DNA of 64,000 bases from Diphasiastrum complanatum (GCA_029204225.1 CM055098.1:10863246-10927245), one strand, 5' to 3'. Shown: positions 20,272 through 31,768, counted from the stretch's first letter. Made by a program: numbers and translations. The notes: a model not told the origin generated them from the letters alone.

Positions 20272-22399
20272 TAGACAAAGGATGGTAACCTTTCTAACCT
20301 TCTTCAAGTTCTATTAAGATCACCAACTAAATTTTTTTTTGGAGAAGATTATTGGCTTTTCTAGTTGTAGGAAGCTTGCAGTTGAAGTACCCAATGAATC
20401 TAGTTCTCTTTGGAAGAGAGTACTGATGCTTTTAGAATTGTTTAGGGGCTGATTTTTTATCATGTTAGAGAAGTTTTAAAGTAGGCTTTGGGTTTTTTAA
20501 AGTTCTGAAAAAAGATTTGTGGGATGGTTAGAGGAAGTCTTCCTCTACATATATAAACTTTTTTTTGCAAAAAGATTGATTCTAGCTATGTGTTTTGATC
20601 AAAACTAGTGTTTTTTTTGCATAAATGAAGTGTTTGAAATTCTGATTTTCATTTTTAAGTTGTGTTTTTCAGACCTGTAAATCTGAAAATCAGATTGGAA
20701 CAAGTTTTCATCCAAACTTCATTAGTTACACCTTTCTACCTCCTAGTTTCATGAAAATGGCAATGTAGGAAGGGAATGGTAGTGTAACTTTGTGCATAAA
20801 ACAAGTTTTGAAGTTCTGTTTTTTGTCATTTTGAAGTTCTGATTTTCAGATCTGTAAATCTGAAAATCAGATCTGAAAATTGAAGTTTTCATAGAGCTTC
20901 ATTAGTTTTCCATTTCTAGACACTAGTTTCATGGATTTGGAGATCTAGAATAGGGAGAAATGTGAAAATTTTGGTTTCTTTTGAAATGACAAATGGAAAT
21001 GGAATTGAAATGGGAACTTTATGTAAACATTAGCTTGGATTAGTTAATTGAAGTTTACATATAGATTTGGTTTTCATTTTCGCTTTGGATTAAGGCAAAT
21101 GTAGCTTGTTGTTGTTTTTCTCTTAAGCTTGGATTGAGCTTGCAAATAGTAGGCTTGGATTGAGCTCAAAAAATAAGATTGAACGAGTAGAAGTATGGAG
21201 GCAATATAGGATGATCTGAATATGTCATCCTGCTAATATACTAATAAATGCCACAAAATGACAAGATGTCGTTCTTCAGGTCACCTACAAATTAATCAAA
21301 GATAGATGATTAAGTACATCCTCTTTGCTGATTCTTTGGAGTTTATAACCTATGGACTACAAAATACCTCAATAATGTCATATGTGCATAAACCTTCTAA
21401 GAAGTGTGTAAGATAGTCACAAAAGAATCTCATCCAAGTCAAATAGAATATTAGAGAATCAACTAGATTCTCAACCCCATGAAGATAAGGCCTCAATTGA
21501 ATGCAATATTTAGATTTTCAAAAAACTCAAACCTAACAATCTTGCATTTTTTCCAACCTCTTGTGCACACAATAAACTAATAGCAACAAGAATAAATAAA
21601 TTTCGTTCAATTTCTAGAAAGTCTAGATCATCGACTCCACTCTGCTAATTTTTTCTTCCTTTGAATCAATGTGATGCCAAGATATTTTCCTTACAAAAGA
21701 AGATACATCTACTAGTTTCATGACATTTGTTCGAGTGAGTGCATGGAAAGACAAAATGGCATATGAAACTCACATTTTCATCGACAACAAAATGGTTGTG
21801 ATTTTTAGCACAACTCAAAAAAGTTGATACCTCTTCCTCGAGTTTTTGCACCTTCACAACAATGGATTTTCCAAAAATGAGCAACAAGCACAAGAAGTGT
21901 ACATTGGACTCATTTTGAAAATTGAAATTAGAGAGCTCTATATGTTTCAAAACAAAATATTTATCAAAGGAAAGCCTTACAAGATAGACGTGATAAGGTA
22001 AGACAAAACATAACATAATGCATTATTGAGATTCATAAAAATGTTTGTGCTTTGTTCTTAACAATTTCATTACAAAAAAAATGTGCCTCCTAATAAATAT
22101 GTAGCTAGCCTATCGTCTGTCTAACAGTAGGCTCTAGGGACCCATCATTCATTAGTAAGCATTTGTCATCATTATTGGGGCCTATTAATGACTTGTAGAC
22201 CCAGCCCTACTTTTCCAAATGCTCATTGATTGGAGGCTAGAGAGTAGCTAAAATCAACTAGTCAAGTTTCTACATTTGAATCCTTTGATTCTTTCAACAT
22301 TGATCAGCTTGTCACTGAATTATCCCTTACGTTCAGTTTCATGATATTTGCTTTCAATACCTTTTAATTTCCAATTCTATAATGGTTCCTCTTGGTTGT
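20272..22399. other. Unrecognised interior of gypsy-B
   Basis: At about 20640-20760 and 20820-20945 two related blocks repeat TCTGATTTTCA, GACCTGTAAATCTGAAAATCAGAT and CTTCATTAGTT; this is typical LTR-element leader sequence. From 21150 to 22400 the DNA is AT-rich without retroelement motifs. A minus-strand frame of 116 residues (21666-22016) has several Cys and His but no recognised family. Gag and most of pol should be here, so this may be replacement sequence. Confidence 0.5.
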
Positions 22400-22604
22400 C
22401 TTAAATTGATACCAAAGCAATTTTTAAAAGCTTGGGGACCACTTCCTACAATCTCCAAACTTTGTAAGTTCTATTGGTGGTTCGTTAAAAACTATTCCTA
22501 GGTAGCTACTCCTTTAACAAACCAGTTACGGAAAAAACAACACTATAATATTTGGTGGAATGTTAAAGCTCAGCACAATTTTGAGAACTTCAAGGAGGCA
22601 GTGG
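22400..22604 (+). pseudogene. gypsy-B RT C-terminal end
   Basis: The frame reads KAWGPLPTISKLCKFYWWFV, KNYS, a stop, then VATPLTNQLRKK and AQHNFENFKEAV. This follows the gypsy pattern WPxPxxxxxLRxFLGLxxYYRRFVxxYxxIAxPLTxLLKK...FExLK. The gene breaks at 22604 inside what should be LKEAV-ATTPIL and resumes at 23118-23122. Confidence 0.8.
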
Positions 22605-23117
22605 TGTTAGGAACAACATAACCATAGGAAAGGCAAAGTTTGTTTAATCCACCCTGCCAATGCATTCTCTTATAGAATGCCCCTCCTAGCCCAATGTGGG
22701 TTTGGATGCGGTAGGTGGCAGTTGTAACTGATGCATGAGGAGTCCCAGTCCACTGTTGAAGGGCTGCATGGCTCCTAACTGTCATGCATGTGACTACATG
22801 GGCATTACTAGCCCTAATACCTACTGTAGGGTATGCATGCATGCCACTGACCCACAGTCCTCTGCCCTCCGATGGTTAGCTACACCTAGAAGTACTGCTA
22901 GGTTCAGTGCAGTTACGGTCTCGTAACAGGTGGCCACAACTCCAATTGTCACATTCATGGCTCCTAACTGTCATGCACGTGACTACATGGGCATTACTAG
23001 CCCTCATACCTACTGCAAGGTATGCATGCATGCCACTGACCCACAATCCTCTGCCCTCCGATGGTTAGCTGCACCTAGAAGTACTGCTAGGTTCAGTGCA
23101 GCTACAGTCTCGTAACA
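22605..23117. mobile_element. LTR-like insertion (513 bp) at the RT-RNase H junction
   Basis: The insert begins TGTTAGGAAC and ends TCGTAACA, so it has TG...CA ends and a short inverted TGTTA/TAACA terminus. Flanks are AGTGG and GGTGG, a near-perfect 5-bp duplication. Removing it joins ...KEAV to ATTPIL in frame. The size and ends suggest a solo LTR or a miniature LTR element. It carries a tandem duplication that includes flanking host sequence. Confidence 0.65.
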
Positions 23118-23138
23118 GGTGGCCACAACTCCAATTCT
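22767..23138 (+). repeat. 189-bp tandem duplication spanning insert and host gene
   Basis: Unit one runs from CATGGCTCCTAACTG at 22767 and unit two from 22956, with roughly ten differences. Each contains the LTR-like end ...CTCGTAACA followed by GGTGGCCACAACTCCAATT from RNase H. The duplication therefore happened after the insertion and copied its right junction. Each unit can encode about 60 residues, but this is a by-product. Confidence 0.85.
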
Positions 23139-24730
23139 CAAGATTGTTGATACCCATAAACTGTTTGACCTAGAGACGGATGCAAGTGGCATTGTCGTAG
23201 GTGCAATGTCAAGCCAAGAAGGTAGACCAATAGCCTTTGAGAGTAAAAAGTTGACACCAACTCAACAAGAATATCCCACGCACGAGCAAGAGTTGTATGC
23301 GATCATACATGTGCTCAACGTGTGGTGACATTATTTGTATGGCGTTGAGTTTTATGTGTACAAAGCATTTCCCACATTGTCAACGTGTGTGGCCTAATGC
23401 GCCGCAAGATAACCGATCAAACAGAACAGTCAGCTTCGCATGTCGCTTCTGTAGAGGCACACATCAGTACATATCTAACATACATCGTGAAGGAAGGTAT
23501 GTTGTTGAGACACAGAAAGGTATTCGTGCCAAACGTGAAAGATCTTCGTCATAAGATACTTCATGAATGCCATGATAGTCCATGTGTAGGGCACTCTGGT
23601 ATTAAGACCAGTGAGCTTCTAAGAAGCCATTATTTCTAGCCACAACTACAATGAGACGTAAGAGATTATGTCTAGCATTGCATGGCTTGTCAGGTGAACA
23701 AGGCTGAGAGAGTAAGACCTTCAGGCTTGCTACATCCACTTGAGATACCTAGAGGAAGGTGGAAAAGCATCTCTATGGATTTTATTGTTGGTCTACCAGG
23801 ACTGAAGCTGGGTATAACTCCATCATGGTAGTGGTAGACGGGTGTTCCAAGATGGCGCAACGACCAAGAAGGTCAGACTCCGCAAGTAGTTGAGTTGTTT
23901 ATCCAGAATGTGGTCCGACATGACTCCCAAGTTTATGGGTAATTTCTAGACATAGGTGTTTGCCAAGCTAGAAACACAGTTGCGGATGAGTAGTACTTGG
24001 CATCCTCAAATAGGTGGCCAGACAGAGAGGATTAGTCACATCTTGGAAGACATGCTTCGTGCATATGTTAGAGGTGTATGCAAACAGACTGGGTGAAGTG
24101 CTTACCCGTAGTAGAGTTTGCATATAACAGTAAGAGACATGAGTCCACAGGATTGAGCATTTTTGAGCTCAACTATGGTTATAGGCCAATTAGCCTAGCT
24201 ATTATAGGGAATTCGCGGAAGGTGCCTAGTGATGCGGAGTTTTTAACCCAGATGCAGTAGAGGTTAGAGACAACACGAGCTAACCAAGGCAATGGCTAGG
24301 GCAAAAACCTACTTTGAGATGGGAGATTTCATGTTTACTAGTCCCTTCCAAGTCGAAGGTGTTGCACACAAAAGTGTGCCAAGATATCTCCTACGTAATG
24401 TGGACCATGGCTAAATGTTAAAAATAGCCAAGTAGCATACAAGCTCCAGCATCCCGATGCAGGGTGCATCCCGATGTAGGGCGCATCCAGTGTTTCATGT
24501 TACTAGTTAGCAAATTCAAACGATGTTTGCATGATGGCGATAACCTGGAAGAGAAAGACACTACAGGTTAAGGGCAAGAGAAAGTTCTAGATCGGAGGGA
24601 GCGACAATTGCGAAATCGTCTCCTCCAAGAGTATCTAGTGACTTGGAAACGGCATCCATTGTCAAATGCTACCTAGGAGACGCGACAGTGTTTGCAGAAG
24701 TCTTACCCAGAATTTGTCATCAAGGACCAA
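23118..24730 (+). pseudogene. gypsy-B RNase H, integrase and chromodomain tail, degraded
   Basis: RNase H opens with VATTPILKIVDTHKLFDLET and DASGIVVGAMSSQEGRPIAF, then KKLTPTQQEYPTHEQELYAI. Integrase parts follow in shifting frames: GHSGIKTSELLRSHYF and HCMACQVNKAERVRPSGLLH (zinc-binding), KSISMDFIVGLPG (first catalytic Asp), PQIGGQTERISHILEDMLRA (about 24005-24065, where DGQ reads GGQ) and LPVVEFAYNSKRHESTGLSI. The tail reads VLDRRERQLRNRLLQEYLVT and YPEFVIKDQ, as in the nested gypsy at 30710-30860. Stops and shifts are many. The two elements are clearly related families. Confidence 0.85.
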
Positions 24731-24959
24731 TGATTTGCGAGCCCAATCTCAGCACTAGCATGACCTCGGCACGGCCTGAGGCCAAGGATTGGCAATGGCC
24801 GGTGATCGAAGTGGGCATCTGTCCCAAGCTAGGATGGGTGAGTCACAAGTAGTGACCCTCTGTGAACACCTGACAAGCTGTCAAAGACACGGTGAATTGT
24901 GACCGTCGGGATCCTAGTTGTTAGTGACGAGATGCTAGCCGGCAAGTAGCCGGGGTGAC
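24731..24959 (+). repeat. gypsy-B 3' LTR, left half
   Basis: It matches the first half of the LTR at 18536-18996 with scattered differences. It is cut at GTGAC (24955-24959) by the nested gypsy. Confidence 0.8.
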
Positions 24960-26297
24960 TGTCACATGTACTTTGAATCCCTTGCCCAATGTAAATTGTA
25001 AACTGTAATTATTAAATTGTAAACTGTAATTATTAAATTGTAAATGGCTAAGTCACCGGCCTGTGGAGAAAATTGTAAATTGCAATGTAATTATCTGTTA
25101 TAGTGACTATTCCGAGATGGCCAAGGGGGTACTGGGTCTCATGAGAGTCTGCTGGACTGACCTCCTAAAAAGTAGGAAGAGTTGATCATATGCTCACTGG
25201 GACACTTGGTCTACTGTATGAGTGACACTTGTCGGACCGGTCGGGTCAATAGGATATGTGTCATATGCTCATTGGGACACTTGATCCAATGCATGAGTGA
25301 CACGTGTCAGACTGTCCACCTACTAGGTTGCCTATGTGTCAGGGTACTGCCAAGTGGCAAGTGTCGACTGTGCATGGAGTTTGCCATGTGTCGACGATAG
25401 GATGTGTCAGGGTTAAGGGGTGCTTGAGGGGATATAGAGTGAGCCTTGCCAGGCATTCTGTTGACACAAGCTCACAAACCCTAAGTAAATAAACAGAATT
25501 ACCCAGCAAATCCGTCACTTTATTAATCTCAATCGAATGTACATAGATCAATAAGCAAACATGAGAGCTCTGTTGCAAGTCTCCACCCAACCATAGCTGT
25601 ATAGGAATACCATAATCATAAAAATGAGGAATGCCTGACAAGCCTCACCCTATATCCCCTCAAGCACCCCTTAACCCTGACACATCCTAACGTCGACACA
25701 TGGAAAACTCCATGCACAGCCGACACTTGCCACTTGGCAGTACCCTGACACATAGGCAAGCTAGTAGGTGGACAGTCTGACACGTGTCACTCATGCATTG
25801 GACCAAGTGTCCCAATGAGCATATGACACATGTCCTGTTGACCCGTACATTGACCGTCTGACAAGTGTCACTCATGCACTGGACCAAGTGTCCCAGTGAG
25901 CATGTGACACGTGTCACGTTGACCAGTCAACCCTTCCTACTTTTTAGGAGGTCAGTCCAGCAGACTCTCATGAGACCCAGTACCCACTTGGCCATCTCGT
26001 ATTTCGTCACTATAACAGATATTTACATTGCAATTTACAATTGTCTCCACACGCCGGTGACTTAGCCATTTACAATTCAATAATTACAATTTACCATTTA
26101 CATTGGGCAAAGGGATTCAAAGTACATGTGACACATTCCCTATGGTATTCCTATGCAACTATGGTTGGGAGGAGACTTGCAGCAGAGCTCTCATGTTTGC
26201 TTGTTAATCTATGTACATTTGCTTGAGATTAATAAAGTGACGGATTTGCTAGGTAATTCTGTGTATTTACTTAAGGTTTGTGAGCTTGTGTGTAACA
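24960..26297 (+). repeat. gypsy-B2 5' LTR, interrupted
   Basis: 1338 bp as it stands. Without the solo LTR (25459-26133) and one 5-bp duplication it is about 658 bp, close to the 652-bp 3' LTR. The two outer arms match the 3' LTR closely. Confidence 0.9.
25459..26133 (-). mobile_element. Inverted solo LTR of the same family inside the 5' LTR
   Basis: On the plus strand it starts TGTTGACACAAGC and ends AGTACATGTGACA, the reverse of the surrounding LTR. CATTC is duplicated at 25454-25458 and 26134-26138, while the 3' LTR has one copy at this site (GGCATTCCC). No internal region is present, so it is the product of LTR-LTR recombination. With its host LTR it forms inverted arms of about 500 bp. 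Confidence 0.9.
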
Positions 26298-26300
26298 ATT

Positions 26301-26312
26301 TGGTATCAGAGC
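26301..26312 (+). promoter_or_regulatory. gypsy-B2 primer-binding site
   Basis: TGGTATCAGAGC, three bases after the LTR end, matches the plant initiator-Met tRNA complement. Confidence 0.9.
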
Positions 26313-26884
26313 AGTTGCTTTCGAGGCTTGTGTGGGATTTGGCATCTTCAGTTAGGGTTTGGTGCATTCTTGGAGAGCCAACACCCTACTGCAGGTGATT
26401 TGTTAGCAGATTGAAGGCCTATGGTGGATTGTTGATCTTCTGGCAGCCTTTGAGCATTTTCTACTACGTGGCTTGATTATTCTCTTCGCTTTTGTGAAAA
26501 TCCAGCCCACATAGGATTTGTGAATTTGTTCGTAACTTCTTCAATACTCAGTATTTTCAGATCTGTAAGTTGCATTAAGCTTCTTGTGGTAGGTCGCTGG
26601 TAGGGTAGGGCTTTTCGCCTTCCGATTCGGTGATCATCCATTGTTTTTTGCTAATTGTCATTTGAAACCCTAGCTTGCTGATTTTTGGGGAAGAAGAGTC
26701 TATGGGTAGTTAGAAGTTGGCTGTGAGAGGTCTATTCTATCCAATTCTTCTAGGAATTCAGGGTAACCTATCTGTGTAGTGATTTGAGTTGTTGAGAGCT
26801 TTGTTTTGGCTTTGTTTCAAGAACTTTGTTGATTTTGAATAGCTTTTTGTACACTGCTTTGTTTCTGCTACTTTTTCTTCTGCT

Positions 26885-27904
26885 ATGGCATCCGCAAGCA
26901 ACACCAGTCAAGATTCACAGAGATTAGATGTTGTATGTTCCAAGGTGGATGCTATCGAAGCCACTCTTAAGCTGATTTTGGAGCAACTCAAAGGTAAAGG
27001 GGCTAGTGTTCCTGAGAGAGTCAGTGGTACAGCTATGGAAGCAGAAGGGACATTGTCAACGGGCCATGAAGCTGAGTTGGGGTTCCGAAAGAGGAAAGCT
27101 ATCTACTATCAAGGATCTAAAACCTCCGAAGTTTACTGGAGCAATATCTATGAGAACTACAGATGCCGTTGAGAATTGGTTGCAAAAATAGGAGAAAGCA
27201 TTCCAGAGGTGTGGCATAGACGATGAAACTGAGATGATTGCTGAAGCCCCATATTGTTTTCAAGAGTCAGCACAAAGGTGGAGGAAGGTGGAAGAGAATG
27301 ACCTAGTTCCAACCACATGGGAGGCATTCCGGCAAATGTTTGCGCAAAATTGGGTGTCTATGGATGAAAACAATAGAGGCATGCGACAATGGACTTATTT
27401 GAAGCAGGGTAACTTGAACGTGCAAGATTATGCAAAAAAGTACCGAGTGGCTTTGTTTCGCATTCCTCAGGAAGTTCCTTTGTACATGCAAATATTTCAC
27501 TTTGTGGAGGGACTTCGAGAGAGTATTCGCCCTTTCGTGCGGAAGGAGCAATCTCATGATTTGTGGGGAGCCATCCAAATGGAAAAAGAGGCCCAGATCC
27601 TGTTGCGGTAGCTAGTACAGGTGGTCAGCAACCTTGTGGACGCAAGGGCAAATGGAACAAAAAGAGAAAATTTGAAGGTCAAACCAGTCAGTGGCAAGCT
27701 CGGGGTGACAAAATGGGGAAGGGTGCAGGGACCCCCAAAGGCAAAGGGTTGTATGGGCAGCCCAATGCTCAAAAGGGTCAGCGTCCTTCAATGTTGTCGC
27801 CTCAGGACCAAGAACGTGCAAAGAAGGAGAACGTTTGTTTTGGATGTTTGGGACAGCATAGGTGGAAGGAATGTCCACGGAACTTGATGCGGACCACATA
27901 TTAA
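26885..27904 (+). pseudogene. gypsy-B2 gag
   Basis: The start at 26885 (MASASNTSQDSQRLDVVCSK) is preceded by the leader. The N-terminal frame predicts a helical segment (VDAIEATLKLILEQLKGK). After shifts at about 27110-27200 comes the gag core: APYCFQESAQRWRKVEE, TTWEAFRQMFAQNW, LKQGNLNVQDYAKKYRVALF and FVEGLRESIRPFV. Another shift leads to a basic linker and the zinc knuckle CFGCLGQHRWKECP (CCHC) at about 27837-27880. Gag builds the virus-like particle and packages RNA. The three frame breaks mean that no full Gag is made. Confidence 0.88.
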
Positions 27905-28099
27905 TCTTCAGGTGGACCAGATGAACAAGGGTGATGACCCTATGACAGTGGAAGAGATCGAGCAAGAAGTCAATCCAAATGTTCCACACCTCATGAATGT
28001 TTCGGTGGTCAAGAGTGTGGACACGGCTCCACCAATGCTTTTGTCAAAATCGGCTCGCCAAGGGTATCAATTTCCTAACACTTCTCTTAATGTTATGCG

Positions 28100-29795
28100 A
28101 GGACAGCTATGTGGTAGAGATGTTTAGGTTCTATTTGACATTGGGTCCTCTCATAATGTGTTGAATTCAACTTTGGTACGAAAGTTAGGTGTTAATATTC
28201 AACCATCCCAATACCAGTACATCGTGGAAATGGCTGATGGAAAAGGTACAGAGATTTGGGATAAGAGGGTTGGGGGGCATTCCACTAACTATACAAAATT
28301 ACACAGAAGGGTTGGATTTTGAGATAACATGGCTTGCGTGGTTTGATGTGGTGTTGGGCATTTGTTGGCACACGATGCGGAAGCCACACATAGCCTGGGA
28401 TACTCATGTGCATGAGTTCCAGTTTGATGGTGTGATGCATTCCCTTCGTGGTGTGCGGGATGTGCCTCTTGGACCGCTTGTTTCAGCTACGCAGTTGCGT
28501 AGGATCCATTGTGAGTACATGTGTGTTTGCTTTCTACTTGATATGTCTACTAATACTAGTCAGAGTAGCATGCAGTGTGTGCAAACCAGTACCATTGCCA
28601 ATTTGGATCAAGAGATTAGGAGAGAGTTTTCAGATGTGTTCATAGATGATCTTCCATCTATTTTACCTCCTAAGAGGAATGTTGAACATAAGATTGAATT
28701 AATACGCAAATCATGTCCTGTTAATAGACGACCTTACACAACGAGTCTTTAGGAGGAAGAGGAAGTCAGACGGATGGTCTGGCCAAGGGGCAGATACGAC
28801 CTAGTTATTCCCCTTTTGCCTCTCCGATTATTCTTGTTAAAAAGAAGGATGGATCATGGCGTATGTGTGTGGATTATCGAGGTTTAAACAAGATAGTGGA
28901 TACCATCAGGTTAGAGTTCGTGAAGAGGATGTACACAAGATTGCCTTTAGAACTCGGTTCGGTCACTATGAGTATCTTGTGATGCCATTTGGGTTGACTA
29001 ATGCCCTAGCTACATTCATGATGATGATGAATGATGTGCTCAGATCGTATATTCACACAAATCATTCTGGGACACCGCCATTCAACTCCGGATACCAACA
29101 CAAGCATGGAAATTTTGCGTGGATAATCCATGCAAAAAGACCTATGTTAGCTCATGAATCGAAGTAAGATAAGGTTTGGTATTATCTCGACCAAAGGATA
29201 GTCAGATTTACATCTCAAGGATGGAGAGAGTTTGTCGTAAACTTTGTTGATGACATTCTGGCTTACAGTGCAGGTGAGGTCAAGCATATGGCTCACCTTA
29301 GAACTGTGTTGTCTACTTTGAGGGAGAACACTTTGTTTGCCAATAGTAAAAAAAGTGAATTGTTTAAAACAGAGATTGAGTATCTTGGTCATATAGTGTC
29401 TGCTGATGGAGTGAGGCCAGATCCTAAGAAGGTTGTTGTGATCGTTGTGTGGCATGTGCCAGCTGATTTGACAGCACTCCGTTCTTTTCTTGGATTGGCA
29501 GTATTCTATAGAAAATATGTTAAAAGGATACTCCTATATTGCAGCACCTTTGACTGATTTGACTCAAAAAAATAGATTTGGTGAGTGGACTGAATTCCTA
29601 TTGGAGATTCGGTACAAGGAAGTTGACGAGAATCGTGTGGCAAATACACTGTCTCGTGTGGTGTATCAAATCTCATTTGTAGTCATTGAAAATGACTTAC
29701 TGTCTGAGATAAGAAAGGCTCAGCAAGAAGATCCTCAATGTAAGAAAGTGGAACGGGAGGTGACTCATGGCCATGCAAAAGTAAGAAAGAAGTAA
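28100..29795 (+). pseudogene. gypsy-B2 protease, RT and RNase H remnants
   Basis: The protease is at 28126-28400: VLFDIGSSHNVLN (family D-T/S-GSSHNF; the catalytic Asp is present) and WFDVVLGICWH, where VLGMxWL is usual. RT follows: [30 protein letters not shown], then a deletion of the motif A region directly to DSGYHQVRV, then TAFRTRFG-like [20 protein letters not shown]. About 150 unrelated bases (29063-29215) interrupt it before FVVNFVDDILAYS (catalytic DD), LGHIVSADGVRPDPKK and FLGLAVFYRKYV. RNase H is collapsed: FGEWT jumps to VDENRVANTLSRV. The copy is non-autonomous. Confidence 0.88.
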
Positions 29796-30885
29796 TCTAT
29801 TATGTGACACATTGTTTTAAGTGTCAAGTTAATAAGGTTGAAAGGATTAAAGTGCCTAGATTATTACGCCCGTTACCTTACCAGAAGGAAGATGGGAGAG
29901 TATTTCCATGGACTTTATTACATATTTACCACATACGCATCAACAACATTATGCCATCCTAGTTGTGGTTGACACTCACTAAAATGGCTCATTTTATCCC
30001 AACTAATAATAAGATTGATGCACTTGCTACGGCTGATTCGTTTATACAACATGTATTCAGACTTCATGGATTACCTAAATCCACTGTGTCTGATAGGGAT
30101 TCTCGTTTTACTGGCAATTTTAGGACTACGATGCAATATTTGAGAAGTTAGAGGTGCAATTGGGAATGAGTAGTTTTAATCATCCTGGAACAGATGGGCA
30201 GACTAAGAGAGTTAACCAAACCTTGGAAGACATGCTTAGGGCGTATGTGAGTGAAAGGCAAACGCAATGGGAACATTACCTACCATTGTTGGAGTTTGCC
30301 TATAATGATAAAAGGAATGCATCTACGAAGATGAGTCCTTTCGAGCTAAATTATGGTTTTAGACTAGCCAATCCAGTTACTATAGGTATGCCTCATAAGA
30401 CACCTAGTGCTATGGAATTTCTAACTCACATGCAGATGTTGGAGTTAGATACGGTGTTTCTCAGGATTCCAAAGGACTCGAAAACCCTGAAGACAGGGAA
30501 GTGTTATAAGTTGTCACCTGGATATTGTGGACTTTGGAAAATTGTTAAAAAGATTAATAGCGTTGCTTATGAATTGGATTTTCCTGTTGGTTGTAAGGTT
30601 CATCTTGTTTTTCATGTTTCACGCTTAAAGAAGGTTTTACATGACGGTGATAACTTGTTGGCTGATGGCCTTGTATTGTTTCAGGAGCATGGGGAGGTGA
30701 TGCATGGACCAACGAGAGAATTGGACCGGAGGCAGAGACGGTTGCGGAATCGTTTGCTCCGTGAGTACTTGGTTGCATGGCATGGACAACCTCTTAGTGA
30801 GATCTACCTGGGAGACCGCGCATGGGTTGCATGCACAGTATCCAGACTTTGCCATCGAGGACAATGTCATCTGAGGAGGAAGGGA
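29796..30885 (+). pseudogene. gypsy-B2 integrase with C-terminal chromodomain-like tail
   Basis: A zinc-binding remnant (CFKCQVNKVERIKVPRLLRP) is followed by the core in two frames: LTKMAHFIPTNNKIDALATA, LPKSTVSDRDSRFTGNF, then 30154 onward NHPGTDGQTKRVNQTLEDML (third catalytic region, E present) and LLEFAYNDKRNASTKMSPFE. The C-terminus has LSPGYCGLWKIVKKINSVAY, LVFHVSRLKKVLHD and ELDRRQRRLRNRLLREYLVA, then ATWE-like remnants in a shifted frame. A short deletion removes the residues between LTHMQ and the C-terminal barrel. Confidence 0.88.
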
Positions 30886-31537
30886 TGTCACATGTACTTT
30901 GAATCCCTTGCCCAATGTAAATTGTAAATTGTGATTATTAAATTGTAAATGGCCAAGTCACCGGCCTGTGGAGACAATTGTAAATTGCAATGCAAATATT
31001 TGTTATAGTGACTATTCCGAGATGGCCAAGGGGGTACTGGGTCTCATGAGAGTCTGCTGGACTAACCTCCTAAAAAGTAGGAAGAGTTGACCGGTCAACA
31101 CGTGCCATACGCTCACTGGGACACTTGGTCCAGTGCATGAGTGATACTTGTCGGACGGGGTGAATAGGACGTGTCAGATGCTCATTGGGGCTCTTGGTCC
31201 AATGCATGAGTGACACGTGTCAAACTGTCCACCTACTAGCTTGCCTATGTGTCAGGGTACTACCAAATGGCAAGTGTCAACTGTGCATGGAGTTTGTCAT
31301 GTGTCGACGATAGGATGTGTCAAGGTTAAGGGGTGCTTGAGGGGATATAGAGTGAGCCATGCCAGGCATTCCCTATGGTATTCTTATGCAGCTATGGTTG
31401 GGAGGACTCGGGAGACTTGCAGCAGAGCTCTCATGTTTGCTTGTTGATTTATGTACATTTGCTTGAGATTAATGAAGTGACGGATTTGCTAGGTAATTCT
31501 GTGTATTTACTTAGGGTTTGTGAGCTTGTGTGTAATA
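30886..31537 (+). repeat. gypsy-B2 3' LTR
   Basis: 652 bp, TGTCACATGTAC to GTGTGTAATA. It follows the purine-rich GAGGAGGAAGGGA. It has the uninterrupted form of the 5' LTR, with an intact CATTC site at about 31366. Confidence 0.9.
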
Positions 31538-31542
31538 GTGAC

Positions 31543-31768
31543 CAAGTGGGTCATGGGGGTGTACCCTATGAGTCACTCAGGATTCACAAGTCTAGGTAGC
31601 ATGCATTCCAAGTGCATTGATGATTGATCACCCATTGTTGGATGCCATGTGTGAGGTGACAAGAATAGCAAGTAGTAGGACTCATAGAGAGAGTGCCTTC
31701 GGTTGGGAGGTTCATTCTATGCACTAGCCTTTTGAGTTTCACAAGTTTGGAGAGATAGGTTTGTGACA
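31543..31768 (+). repeat. gypsy-B 3' LTR, right half
   Basis: It matches the second half of 18536-18996 (GTGAGTCACTCA-type words, GGTTGGGAGG, CTTTTGAGTT). It ends TTTGTGACA at 31768. It continues the left half at 24959 across the nested element. Confidence 0.8.

Larger units (their letters stand above)
24960..31537 (+). mobile_element. Nested Ty3/gypsy element (gypsy-B2), 6578 bp
   Basis: It is flanked by GTGAC at 24955-24959 and 31538-31542. LTRs start TGTCACATGTAC and end GTGTGTAACA (5') or GTGTGTAATA (3', a CA-to-TA change). A primer-binding site, gag, protease, RT and integrase follow in order on the plus strand. RT motif A and most of RNase H are deleted and several frames are broken, so it could move only with helper proteins. 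Its 5' LTR is doubled in length by an inverted solo LTR. Confidence 0.92.
18536..31768 (+). mobile_element. Outer Ty3/gypsy element (gypsy-B) with a nested gypsy in its 3' LTR
   Basis: The 5' LTR (18536-18996) is followed by a primer-binding site. The 3' LTR is present in two halves (about 24731-24959 and 31543-31768) separated by the nested gypsy at 24960-31537; GTGAC is duplicated at the break. Recognisable coding covers only the RT end (22400-22604), RNase H, integrase and chromodomain tail (23118-24730). Gag, protease and most RT are missing or replaced by unrecognised sequence. TSD candidates at the outer ends (GTTAG and AAGTT) do not match. Confidence 0.8.

Noticed and set aside
21666-22016. 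116-residue minus-strand gene
   Set aside because: No motif, hydrophobic and Cys/His-scattered composition, within a decayed region; not supportable as a gene.
22735-23115. Pair of Cys-containing small ORFs (MAPNCHACDYMG)
   Set aside because: They are the two units of a 189-bp tandem duplication in an LTR-like insert, and each unit has its own stop.
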